Assembly: GCF_029439455.1 (NCBI RefSeq)
Contig: NZ_JAQFVG010000319.1
Span: 62,001-126,000, forward strand
Direction: 5' to 3'
DNA: 64,000 nt
Source of the DNA: Caballeronia sp. BR00000012568055
GTDB taxonomy: Bacteria; Pseudomonadota; Gammaproteobacteria; Burkholderiales; Burkholderiaceae
Of this stretch, positions 36,364-44,065 are shown one piece after another; within the stretch, counting starts at the first letter, position 1, and every line of letters begins with the position of its first letter. The notes beneath the pieces are model-generated. The model saw nothing but the letters and a program-made list of their open reading frames with translations. It was not told the DNA's origin and made no database searches. The position numbers and the translations under genes were made by a program.

Positions 36364-36827
36364 AAGTCGCCTTCACAATACATGGTCAGCCTTACTCCAA
36401 AGCCAACTCACGCGCGATTGTGACGCATCGATATCGGGCTCTGGACGGCCAGGTGCGCGAGCATCCGCGCTCGATCAAGCCACAAGATGCACTCGCATTC
36501 GAGCGCGCCGCTCTGCTTCAGATTCCGGTCGAATGCCGCAAACGGCTTACCGGCCCGGTGCGCGTGACACTCCGAATCTACTATGCGAGCAATCGGCCGG
36601 ACCTGGACGAATCGTTAATCTTGGACGTGCTGCAAGACCGTTATGCGTGGCGTAAGACCACTACAGGCAAAGTGCGCGTACTCATTCAAGCGGGCGTATG
36701 TCGCAACGACCGCGCCGTATGGGAAAAGCACGTTCTTAAAGCCTTGGACAAGACGAACCCGCGCGCGGAAATCATCGTTGAGCCGTTGAGCGCTCAACAA
36801 TGCGAACTGTGGTGCGATCATGGCTGA
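36360..36827 (+). CDS. RusA-like Holliday junction resolvase
   Basis: A 155-residue protein starting MKVAFTIHGQPYSKANSR with ATGA overlap to the previous gene. Conserved RusA features are the N-terminal strand (G-x-P-x-x-K), Asp81 and Asp83 in NRPDLDE, LILDVLQD, and Asp117 in GVCRNDRAVW. The spacing differs somewhat from E. coli RusA. It would resolve branched DNA during replication or packaging. Sandwiched between two HNH genes. Confidence 0.78.
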   Translation: MKVAFTIHGQPYSKANSRAIVTHRYRALDGQVREHPRSIKPQDALAFERAALLQIPVECRKRLTGPVRVTLRIYYASNRPDLDESLILDVLQDRYAWRKTTTGKVRVLIQAGVCRNDRAVWEKHVLKALDKTNPRAEIIVEPLSAQQCELWCDHG

Positions 36828-37365
36828 TAGCGCGATGACGCGGTTAATGCTTCGCGTGGAACGTATTCCGATCTGCGGATGCTGGATTTTCGCCTTTGCC
36901 GATGATGGACGCGGCTACGGCCGTATTTGGATACACGGATGCGTTATGCGCGCGCATCGCGCCTCCTGGCTACTGCATCGCGGCGCTATTCCGCAGGGCG
37001 CAGACGTTTTGCATCATTGCGACGTACCGGCGTGCGTGAATCCCGATCACCTTTTCCTGGGCGACAAGACCGCCAACATGCGCGATATGGCGCGCAAGCA
37101 TCGCCAGGTTTTCCAAGCGCACCCGGAGAAGATCAAACGCGGCGAGGCGTGTTTTCACGCGAAGTTAAGCGAGAACGCAGTTCGAGAAATCATCGTTCGC
37201 ACAAGGTACGGCCACACGGGCGCAGACCTGGCAAGGGATTTCGGCGTTTCCCAATCCACCATATCGGCAATCTTGCACGGCCGCATCTGGCGGCACATAT
37301 CGCGGACCTTCTTGCCAGCAGCGAATGACGACGCCGCGATCGTCGCGGCCGGGGGCCAATCGTGA
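36820..37365 (+). CDS. HNH endonuclease with C-terminal HTH (copy 2)
   Basis: A 181-residue paralogue of the HNH protein at 35857. The core VLHHCDVPACVNPDHLFLG and the preceding HRASWLLHRGAIP are nearly the same, as is the C-terminal HTH (ADLARDFGVSQSTISAILHG), while other regions diverge, indicating an old duplication or two acquisitions. It overlaps the RusA-like gene by 8 bp. Confidence 0.87.
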   Translation: MADSAMTRLMLRVERIPICGCWIFAFADDGRGYGRIWIHGCVMRAHRASWLLHRGAIPQGADVLHHCDVPACVNPDHLFLGDKTANMRDMARKHRQVFQAHPEKIKRGEACFHAKLSENAVREIIVRTRYGHTGADLARDFGVSQSTISAILHGRIWRHISRTFLPAANDDAAIVAAGGQS

Positions 37366-37586
37366 ACCCGAAACAACGTGAATCGCGGGTACTCCATGCG
37401 GACCAGATACGCGCGCGAGCGCTGCACGATTTGACGCGAGCGCGTGAAGCGCTGGCGTTGATTCGTGACATTGCCGAAGCGCACCCGTGCGCCGACTCGT
37501 TACGCAGCATCGCGCGACTGGCGCGTGCTGCACTCGCGGGCTCTGCGCCACCCGATCCGGCTCTGCAACACAGTGAAGAACATTAA
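37362..37586 (+). CDS. Small phage protein
   Basis: Seventy-four residues, GTG start overlapping the previous stop (GTGA). Mostly helical (ARALHDLTRAREALALIRDIAEAH). No motif recognised. Confidence 0.6.
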   Translation: MNPKQRESRVLHADQIRARALHDLTRAREALALIRDIAEAHPCADSLRSIARLARAALAGSAPPDPALQHSEEH

Positions 37587-37597
37587 GGGGATGCCCC

Positions 37598-37810
37598 GTG
37601 ACGAAGCGAACTAAGCACGTCGAAACGGCAATCGAGCCGCGCACAAAAACGCTCGGCGATTTGGTAAGGGCGGAAGCGCTGCGCCGTCGTTGGCCGTGGC
37701 CGTCTGTCGCCGACGAATGCGCGCAGCGTGCCGAACGTTGGTACGGCCGCCGCCTTTGCAAAGGCGACGAACTCAAAGAGATTTTCTCTGAAGTGTTCCG
37801 CCCGGAGTAA
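37598..37810 (+). CDS. Small phage protein
   Basis: Seventy residues from GTG, with AAGGGGA upstream. Basic N-terminus, then a segment containing WPWPSVADECAQRAERWYGRR and an acidic end. Unknown function; part of the tightly packed rightward operon. Confidence 0.58.
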   Translation: MTKRTKHVETAIEPRTKTLGDLVRAEALRRRWPWPSVADECAQRAERWYGRRLCKGDELKEIFSEVFRPE

Positions 37811-37817
37811 CGCGAAC

Positions 37818-38078
37818 ATGGCGACGATACAAAACGCTGCGCATCGTTGCGCCTGGCCGGATTGCGGCCGAATGGTGCCCCTCGATCGGTGGGGATGCCG
37901 CGAACACTGGCACGCCTTGCCGAATCACTTACGCGCGTGGATCGGCCGCTCGTATCGGCAAGGCTTCGAATCCGGGCGGCATCCGTTGCCGTCGTACCTC
38001 GACGCGCACCGCGCCGCGCTCGACTGGATACGCGAACAGCAAACAGAGGCACGCGCAGACCATGAAGCGAAACGCTAA
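37818..38078 (+). CDS. Small phage protein with possible zinc site
   Basis: Eighty-six residues from the ATG at 37818. HRCAWPDCGRMVPLDRWGCREHWHALP contains three Cys and three His in zinc-finger-like spacing. Overlaps the next gene by 17 bp. Function unknown. Confidence 0.65.
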   Translation: MATIQNAAHRCAWPDCGRMVPLDRWGCREHWHALPNHLRAWIGRSYRQGFESGRHPLPSYLDAHRAALDWIREQQTEARADHEAKR

Positions 38079-38409
38079 CGCCGTTGTCCGGCTCAACGTT
38101 GCACAACTGCGCGCGGCCAAAGCCGAAGGCTACAAGGAAGGCTTAACGGTCGGCCGCGCGTGCGCCGTCGATGATGCCGAAGCGCGCGGCTTCACGCGCG
38201 GCCTGTCGGCCTCGCGCTTTGCGTCGCGCATCATGCTTGAACGCTTCGAGCGCGAACGCGACGCGGCAACCGCCGACGCGCGACGCTATCGCGCGTTCTT
38301 CGATGTCGGCTTGCCCGTATGTTTCGGCGGCGTCGAATTCACTCGCAAGACGGATGCAGACCAGGCGATCGATACGGCAATCCGGGCGCTCGAACATGAT
38401 CGACGTTAA
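38062..38409 (+). CDS. Small phage protein
   Basis: A 115-residue, Ala/Arg-rich helical protein (GYKEGLTVGRACAVDDAEARGFTRG). It overlaps its neighbours (17 bp before, 14 bp after). No recognised domain. Confidence 0.62.
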   Translation: MKRNANAVVRLNVAQLRAAKAEGYKEGLTVGRACAVDDAEARGFTRGLSASRFASRIMLERFERERDAATADARRYRAFFDVGLPVCFGGVEFTRKTDADQAIDTAIRALEHDRR

Positions 38410-39190
38410 GCCCGTCACGATCGGCCCGGCCACGCTGTATAACGCGGATGCGCTCGCGATCTTGCCTACGTTATCAGGGCTAGACGCGCTCTTATGCGAT
38501 CCGCCTTATTCGAGCGGCGGGCAGTTCCGTTCGGATCGCGTACTCGATACGCGCAAAAAGTACATTCAAAGCGGATCGGCGGGCCAGTCACTTCCCGATT
38601 TCAGCGGCGATAACCGCGATCAGCGCGCGTTCGAGTATTGGGCCGCGCTCTGGTCGGCGGCAGCGTTGCGCGCGTGCAAGCTCGGTGCCGTTGGCATGTT
38701 CTTTACGGACTGGCGGCAACTCCCGGCGTCAACCGATTACATGCAATCGGGCGGGTGGATATGGCGCGGTATCGTGCCCTGGTGCAAGCCCGATGCGCGG
38801 CCGCAACTCGGGCGCTTCACGGCGCAATGCGAATACGTTATATGGGGCTCTGCGGGGCCGATGGCAGTTGACGCAGCGGCCGAAACCATACCGGGCTTCT
38901 ACGAATGCACCGCGCCGCGCGATCGTGTCCACGTCACGCAGAAGCCGGTGGCGTTGATGCGCGAATTGCTGCGCGTCGTTCGGCCTGGCGCGTTGGTTCT
39001 CGATCCGTTTATGGGAAGCGGCACAACCGGCGTTGCAGCAATGCAGACCGGGCGGCGCTTCGTCGGAATCGAACTGGACCCGGTGCATTTCGAGCGCGCG
39101 TGCGAGCGTATCAACGACGCTCACCGCCAGGGCGCGCTTTTCGATCACGCCGACACGGCGCGGGAACAAAAACGATTAACACTCGAATAG
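38396..39190 (+). CDS. DNA methyltransferase, beta-class N4/N6 type
   Basis: A 264-residue SAM-dependent DNA methylase. The catalytic motif DPPY (35-38) comes before the SAM-binding motif DPFMGSGTT (203-211), the beta-class order. TQKPVALMRELLRVVRPG between them is typical. No restriction enzyme is adjacent, so it is an orphan that may protect phage DNA from host restriction or modulate gene expression. The ATG at 38396 overlaps the preceding gene. Confidence 0.92.
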   Translation: MIDVKPVTIGPATLYNADALAILPTLSGLDALLCDPPYSSGGQFRSDRVLDTRKKYIQSGSAGQSLPDFSGDNRDQRAFEYWAALWSAAALRACKLGAVGMFFTDWRQLPASTDYMQSGGWIWRGIVPWCKPDARPQLGRFTAQCEYVIWGSAGPMAVDAAAETIPGFYECTAPRDRVHVTQKPVALMRELLRVVRPGALVLDPFMGSGTTGVAAMQTGRRFVGIELDPVHFERACERINDAHRQGALFDHADTAREQKRLTLE

Positions 39191-39258
39191 CGGATCAGGA
39201 CGTGAATCGTCTGGGTTGCGCGTTAGGCTGCTTGCTCACTCAACCCTTGGAGCCTGAT

Positions 39259-39579
39259 ATGTCTAAACCGTTCGATGACTTCGATTCGCCAACTAGCGGC
39301 GAAGTTGTATCGTTCCTTCGTGAACCCGGCAATGCGCCGGTAGATCGCGCAATCGTTATTCGCTTTGCACGCGAAATAGTGCGCGCGCGCTGCCTGCGGA
39401 CGCAGCCATATGAATTATGCACGATTGGCAGAAAGAGCGCTAACGAAAGCGGAGCGGGCCGAATCGTCGCGCTCGAAGACCTTCACGCGCTCCTGGTCGA
39501 AGACAAGGGCCGAACGGGGGATTTCGCGGAGTCGCAGATAATCGGCGACGGCTTGCGCGTCTTCCCGGTAACGTTTTGA
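39259..39579 (+). CDS. Hypothetical phage protein, last gene of the early-right operon
   Basis: A 106-residue protein from ATG 39259 (TTGGAG upstream), 68 bp after the methylase. Mixed composition (VDRAIVIRFAREIVRARCLR; RIVALEDLHALLVEDKG). It ends just before a strong terminator. No function recognised. Confidence 0.62.
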   Translation: MSKPFDDFDSPTSGEVVSFLREPGNAPVDRAIVIRFAREIVRARCLRTQPYELCTIGRKSANESGAGRIVALEDLHALLVEDKGRTGDFAESQIIGDGLRVFPVTF

Positions 39580-39597
39580 CGCGCCACGCGCAAACAA

Positions 39598-39624
39598 AAA
39601 GCCCCGTCGAAACGGGGCTTTCTT
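39598..39624. terminator. Bidirectional terminator between early-right and PAAR operons
   Basis: GCCCCGT (39601-39607), loop CGAA, ACGGGGC (39612-39618), with A and T runs on both sides, so it can stop transcription from either direction. It separates the convergent early operon and the minus-strand PAAR cassette. Confidence 0.9.
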
Positions 39625-39638
39625 TCTCGTTCACGCAA

Positions 39639-39872
39639 TTACTTCAACAGAGAAACGAGGGCAATCGACGACGCAAGGAATATAGCGGCAGACGTGTAGA
39701 AGAACCATTCCGATCGAATAAATGCGAATCGACCGCGCGGGCGCTCGTCGGCCTCCTCATCACCAAGCCACCATTCCATCGTCGCCAGGCGCTCGTTAAA
39801 CATAGCAACGAATAGGCAGGATAGCGCGAGAATGCAAACCGCTAATAAGATCCATACGCAAACTTCTCGCAT
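39639..39872 (-). CDS. Small two-span membrane protein, candidate immunity protein
   Basis: Seventy-seven residues with two hydrophobic helices (WILLAVCILALSCLFVAMF and FFYTSAAIFLASSIALVSLL) joined by an acidic/Arg loop. The Shine-Dalgarno GAAGGAGATATAA before the ATG is nearly ideal. Last gene of the PAAR operon, 11 bp after a gene for a larger glycine-zipper membrane protein. A small membrane protein directly after a predicted membrane-active toxin is the usual place for an immunity protein; inference only. Confidence 0.72.
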   Translation of the reverse strand: MREVCVWILLAVCILALSCLFVAMFNERLATMEWWLGDEEADERPRGRFAFIRSEWFFYTSAAIFLASSIALVSLLK

Positions 39873-39883
39873 TTATATCTCCT

Positions 39884-40681
39884 TCAATGCCACACAAAAC
39901 TATTGAAGAACTGCAATTCGTCTTCGTAGATATCAGAAATTACTTGGCCGACCATTCCGCCCACGTTACTTCCAATTGCCACTGTCGCTATCGCGCACAT
40001 CGGTTCCGCAGGACCGCATATAAAGGAAACTGCACCGCCTGCAATAGCCCCGCCAATCATCCCCGCCGCAATGATGTTGCCTTGACGTGCGGCTTCCCGA
40101 ATTTTGTCCTTCGAGTTGGTAATCTCCCATACGGCAAGAATGGCGGTGATAAGGATCATTACTTTAGCCCGCCGCACCAAACGCTCAGCCTTAGCCGTCA
40201 CTTTCGCGTTATCTCGGCCTGCTGCCTCAATCACCTTGTAATAGACCGTGCCGCGTTCCGTCTGCGACAATTCGGCAAAAGGTCTGTGATAGCTTTCCTG
40301 CGCGTACTTGTTCAGGTAGTAATCGAATCCGCGAGCCTTGAGTTTGATGGCTTCAGCCTCTGCCACGCCCTGCGCCGAAGTCCATTTTCGATATTCAGCG
40401 AATAGTTGGTCGCGCATCTGGTTGCAGAACTGCGCTCCTTCCAATGACGTCATCTTTCCTTTCGCTACTTGCGCCTTAACGTCGTCTGAAATGATCTTAA
40501 TGTGCCTTTGGTACTGCTTTCGCACCGAGTTGTCGCTAATCATATCGACTGCAATTCGGTTCGCTACTTCCATGTAACTGTCGGCCGCAGACTGAAAGAT
40601 TTGCGAGGGTAAGGAATGCTCCTGATTGGTTCGAAACGGGCCATGAAAGACGATGGGCTTATTTGATTGTACTTCTGACAT
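39884..40681 (-). CDS. Glycine-zipper membrane protein, candidate pore-forming effector
   Basis: A 265-residue protein: charged helical N-terminal two thirds (residues 1-165; RKQYQRHIKIISDDVKAQVAKG) then a hydrophobic helix (VMILITAILAVWEI) and a glycine-zipper region (NIIAAGMIGGAIAGGAVSF ... AIGSNVGGMVGQVI) before an acidic end. That architecture recalls membrane-permeabilising toxins. It starts 2 bp after a PAAR-like gene and is followed by a tiny membrane protein, suggesting effector-immunity organisation. No specific family recognised. Confidence 0.68.
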   Translation of the reverse strand: MSEVQSNKPIVFHGPFRTNQEHSLPSQIFQSAADSYMEVANRIAVDMISDNSVRKQYQRHIKIISDDVKAQVAKGKMTSLEGAQFCNQMRDQLFAEYRKWTSAQGVAEAEAIKLKARGFDYYLNKYAQESYHRPFAELSQTERGTVYYKVIEAAGRDNAKVTAKAERLVRRAKVMILITAILAVWEITNSKDKIREAARQGNIIAAGMIGGAIAGGAVSFICGPAEPMCAIATVAIGSNVGGMVGQVISDIYEDELQFFNSFVWH

Positions 40682-40683
40682 GC

Positions 40684-41238
40684 TTACCTTGCGATTGCTG
40701 AAAGAATTGACTCTGTTACAGACCCGGACACACCCGCGCGATCGTCCAGCAACAGTTCGATACGGGCGCAGGCGTTCCCATTGTCGGCACGCTCGAATCG
40801 AACCGTGTTGCTTGCGTTAAATGTTTGATACTCGCTAGAGCCGTCCGCGAAATGCGCCACACATTGCAACCCTGCGCAGTTGTCGTCATCTGTCAGCCGA
40901 GATTCAATCCAATGAGTGGATGAACCGCTAACAGGACTAGCCATGGGGAGGGCATTTTTCGCATCCGAGTAAAAGGCGTTTGACGACCCAGCCGAAAGAA
41001 CGAAATTTTTCATGCAAGGACATAGCACGCGATCACCTCCCTTGACCATCGGTTGGCCGCCGTCCATCCAATTGCTGGCCGTACCGTATATCGGCCATCC
41101 TCCTTTGCAATTTCCGCACGTCGCAAGGTTTCCCTTGCGCGCATAGGCTTTGCCTTGCTCATTGAATGAATCGCTACGCGCAATCACAACGCCGCCCGTG
41201 GATGTAGGATTCCCGTCTGCTACAAGACTGCCAAACAT
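40684..41238 (-). CDS. PAAR-like protein with shared C-terminal domain (copy C)
   Basis: A 184-residue protein (ATG 41238, CAGGAGC upstream). The N-terminal half is PAAR-like: GNPTSTGGVVI, then NLATCGNCKGGWPIYGT and GGDRVLCPCMKN, with a conserved set of cysteines likely to bind metal. The last ~75 residues (LQCVAHFADGSSEYQTF, NASNTVRFERADNGNACARI, SGSVTESILSAIAR) form a domain found again in the two upstream genes. PAAR proteins cap contractile-injection spikes and can carry effectors. Confidence 0.77.
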   Translation of the reverse strand: MFGSLVADGNPTSTGGVVIARSDSFNEQGKAYARKGNLATCGNCKGGWPIYGTASNWMDGGQPMVKGGDRVLCPCMKNFVLSAGSSNAFYSDAKNALPMASPVSGSSTHWIESRLTDDDNCAGLQCVAHFADGSSEYQTFNASNTVRFERADNGNACARIELLLDDRAGVSGSVTESILSAIAR

Positions 41239-41255
41239 TGTTGCTCCTGTTATAT

Positions 41256-41873
41256 CTAACCCGCGATTACCGAAAGTATGGATTCCGTAACTGAACCAGT
41301 AACGTCCTGGCTTTCGTCCATCGTGAATTCGATTCTGACGCATTCATCGCCGTTGCTTACCGGTTCAAATCGCACGGTGTTGTTTGCGTTGATGGACCCG
41401 GCCGCTTGGCTACCATCTGCAAAATGCGCTACGCAACGCAGTCCCTCGAACTTTCCCGGCTCCGCAAGTGTGAATCCAATCCAGTGCTCTCCTGCGAATA
41501 CGGAGATAGCATCTTCCGTCGTGACTGATTTCCTCATTGCTTGCACATCGCTTTGATCGGTGATTCGCCAACTACGGCCATACCTAGCGATGATTTGCGG
41601 ATGCGATGGACATTTGCACACAACCCAATCGCCGCCGACTGCCTGAAGACGCCCGCCTTCCATTAGATCGCGCATCCGCCGGTTAGTGTTGGCGCCGCCG
41701 ATAATTCGTCCGGTCGTCGCACACGCATTGCAATACGCAGGATCGCCAATAAACGCCAGGCGTCGGCGTTTGCCGTCTTAGCCTTGGATCGTACCGGCGC
41801 GCCCAGTTGCGCACACGTAACCGCCGCTTGTGAGCGGATCGTCCTCGACTGCGGCATAGAAATATTCCGTCAT
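41256..41873 (-). pseudogene. PAAR-like protein gene interrupted by an in-frame stop (copy B)
   Basis: From the ATG ending at 41873 the frame encodes MTEYFYAAVEDDPLTSGGYV and on to codon 31, then TAA (41780-41778), after which the same frame continues uninterrupted to 41256. The resumed part has GDPAYCNACATTGRIIGG, VVCKCPSHPQ and the shared C-terminal domain (LRCVAHFADGSQAAGSI, NANNTVRFEPV, TGSVTESILSVIAG). The internal methionine at 41675 could start a 139-residue remnant lacking the PAAR fold. Single nonsense mutation, recent because the remainder is undamaged. Confidence 0.8.
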
Positions 41874-41876
41874 TTA

Positions 41877-42449
41877 TTAGCCTCCTATCGCATCCAGAAG
41901 ACTCTGTGTAACGCAAGCGGCCCCAGTGGTGCTTTCGCGCGGCATTAACTCCAATCGCTTGCATAGGTTGCTGTTATCGGACCGCTCAAAACGTACCGTA
42001 TTGTTTGCGTCGAACGTCCCCACGTCCGTATCTCCATCTTCGAAGTGCGCAACGCATCGAAGCCCCGCGCAGCTTGTGGGCTCGCTCAACTTAAACGCGA
42101 TCCACTGATTAGCTAACCCATTTGAAGAATCGTGCGTCGCTGCGCGGGGCACCTTACTAATGGCGTCGACGTGGATTTCCATGAACATGCCCGCATCCGC
42201 ACCAGCAAGCGTGCGATTCTTTCCGCATGGGCACAGTACGTAATCGCCATTGACGACGACGGCTCGCACACCTTCGCCGACGCCCTCGCCAGTTCCGGCT
42301 ATTTTCCATAGACCGGGGCAATTTCCGCATGTTGCCTGATCGCCAAATAGCGCGACCTTTCGCCCGTTATCGTGAATTTCAGCGCTGAATGCCAACACGT
42401 GACCGCGCGTAGTAGTGGCGTCTCCATGACGCACAATTGCAACTCTCAC
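41877..42449 (-). CDS. PAAR-like protein with shared C-terminal domain (copy A)
   Basis: A 190-residue protein starting MRVAIVRHGDATTTRGHVL, the classic PAAR opening (GD-x-T-x-x-G-x-V). QATCGNCPGLWKIAGT and NGDYVLCPCGKN follow, then an unrelated linker and the shared C-terminal domain (LRCVAHFEDGDTDVGTF, DANNTVRFERSDN, AACVTQSLLDAIGG). Spaced 10 bp from the upstream gene and 3 bp from the downstream one. Confidence 0.8.
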   Translation of the reverse strand: MRVAIVRHGDATTTRGHVLAFSAEIHDNGRKVALFGDQATCGNCPGLWKIAGTGEGVGEGVRAVVVNGDYVLCPCGKNRTLAGADAGMFMEIHVDAISKVPRAATHDSSNGLANQWIAFKLSEPTSCAGLRCVAHFEDGDTDVGTFDANNTVRFERSDNSNLCKRLELMPRESTTGAACVTQSLLDAIGG

Positions 42450-42459
42450 AGAGACTCCA

Positions 42460-43134
42460 TTACGCTTCTAACAATGCGACGCCGTGTTCATCGACAGGAA
42501 CAAAAATGGTTGATGTACGGGGTTCGCGATGCGGACTGTCATTGATGCAATCGCCGTTATCTAGCAGACTGCCGACGACACCGTAAGCGTGTTTCGTGTC
42601 GCCTGCGATGCCGACGCCCGTAATGATGCGTGCGCGGCTACCGTCCGGGTACTGGACGAAATCACCAATTCGCGCAGCACGTCGTTCCACGTCTCTTACT
42701 TCGTATTCGCCTGTCACTTCGAGCAAGACGCCGCCGCGCGGCGTCGTCGCCCCACGCACCGCGAAGCGATGGGGCGGCTCACTCACGGGCGGCCACCAAT
42801 CCGCATCGAACAAGCCGGGCGGTTCTTCTCCATCCCGAATCAGCAGACCCGAATCAAGATGCCCCCACGGGGTTTCCACGATCCGGTCGCCGTTGCTCAA
42901 ACTGCTACCAACCAATGCGGCAGAACTTCCGCCGATAACGACCGCGTATCCTGCGCCGTTCATAATCACGGCTTCGCTACCATCGGCATACGTAACGATA
43001 TCGCCAACGCACGCGATGGGAAGCCCGCAATATTTGTTGCCCGAACCCGACGTAACCCGGCCGCCGCGTTCGGTGCGCGCACCGATCGTTGCAAACGCGT
43101 ATTTCGTGGCTTTTCGTTCCTGCTTCTCCACCAT
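42460..43134 (-). CDS. Protein with two PAAR-like modules
   Basis: About 224 residues from the ATG at 43134 (GGAG 8 nt upstream; a TTG two codons earlier is less likely). Two related modules follow each other: FATIGARTERGGRVT...GDIVTYADGSEAVI...SLSNGDRIVETP (about 15-90) and FAVRGATTPRGGVLL...GDFVQYPDGSRARI...SLLDNGDCINDSP (about 123-205). Each has the T-x-x-G-G-x-V opening and a GD(I/F)V-Y-DGS core. It lacks the C-terminal domain of copies A-C. First gene of the operon. Confidence 0.75.
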   Translation of the reverse strand: MVEKQERKATKYAFATIGARTERGGRVTSGSGNKYCGLPIACVGDIVTYADGSEAVIMNGAGYAVVIGGSSAALVGSSLSNGDRIVETPWGHLDSGLLIRDGEEPPGLFDADWWPPVSEPPHRFAVRGATTPRGGVLLEVTGEYEVRDVERRAARIGDFVQYPDGSRARIITGVGIAGDTKHAYGVVGSLLDNGDCINDSPHREPRTSTIFVPVDEHGVALLEA

Positions 43135-43366
43135 TTTCAAATCTCCACGAATTGAGACCTACCGGCCGAATGTGACCAGCAACCAGGCAAGCCAAAATGC
43201 GCCTGCGGGGGGCGATACTCTCGCGCCTGGGCGTCTTGTCGATATGAGACGGGTCCGAAATTAGGGTTTGATGCTTGCTGATTCTTGTCGAATATGGTTG
43301 ACATTCGGCAGTTACCGCCTAATATGGCGATTTATTCGGATGGTCGGAACTTGTCCCGAATTTCTG

Positions 43367-43390
43367 AAGCCCGCGCAACGCGGGCTTTGT
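43367..43390 (+). terminator. Terminator in the region upstream of the late operon
   Basis: AAGCCCGCG (43367-43375), loop CAA, CGCGGGCTT (43379-43387), then TGTCATTT. It lies in the 300-bp gap (43135-43435) between the divergent PAAR operon and the late genes. An early-to-late antitermination site would be plausible here. The rest of that gap is AT-rich at 43265-43360 and may hold promoters for both directions. Confidence 0.72.
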
Positions 43391-43435
43391 CATTTCTGCG
43401 CCTGTCGAATCCTCGAATTCCCGGAATGGCTCACC

Positions 43436-44065
43436 ATGCGCGACCTGTACGCCAGTCATGCCGCCGCCTTGCGAGACGCACTACGCCATGCCGTTGAGCG
43501 CGGCGGCTTGTCTTCCCTCGCCGTGCTGCACCAGGGCGTGCCGTCCGCTTCAACGCTCACGGGGACCGATGCGACCGCCCAGGCCGCGCGCGTGCGTCGC
43601 CAACTCGACCGCCTCGCGCCGCTCCCGCGTGCGCTGATCGTGATTGCGTATGCGCCGCGCTCGCTCAAATGTTCGTGCGGCTCGCGGTGCTGCGCGGGCA
43701 CGTTCCCGAACCCGGAGTGGAACGAAGCCATGCGCGCCACGCTCGCGCACGTCGCGCCATTGCTCGCGGGACGTGCGGCGAATGAACGCTTGCATCGCGC
43801 GCTCATTGCAAACGTGCTCACGCGCACGAAGGAAACGGCGGTATCGCTCGCGGAGCGCTGCGGCGTGCATCGCGACACCGTAGCGGCTCACGCTGCAATC
43901 ATCGAAACGGATTTGGTAGGTAACCGACAAACGGCCGGCCGCTTCGATCACGCAAGCGCGCGCATCGATGCCCTGTTACGCGAGGCGGGCACCGTGGCCG
44001 ACCAGGACACCAACGCCGCCAGGCTTGCGGATGTGGCAAACGACGCCCAGGCGCGGGCAACTTGA
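43436..44065 (+). CDS. Phage protein with HTH, candidate late-gene regulator
   Basis: A 209-residue protein from ATG 43436. The middle contains a cysteine cluster (KCSCGSRCCAGTFPNPEW) and the C-terminal part a helix-turn-helix-like segment (AVSLAERCGVHRDTVAAHAAII). Placed directly after a terminator and before the structural genes, the position of Q-type antiterminators or late activators. I do not recognise the family; the regulatory role is inferred from position and HTH. Confidence 0.55.
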   Translation: MRDLYASHAAALRDALRHAVERGGLSSLAVLHQGVPSASTLTGTDATAQAARVRRQLDRLAPLPRALIVIAYAPRSLKCSCGSRCCAGTFPNPEWNEAMRATLAHVAPLLAGRAANERLHRALIANVLTRTKETAVSLAERCGVHRDTVAAHAAIIETDLVGNRQTAGRFDHASARIDALLREAGTVADQDTNAARLADVANDAQARAT

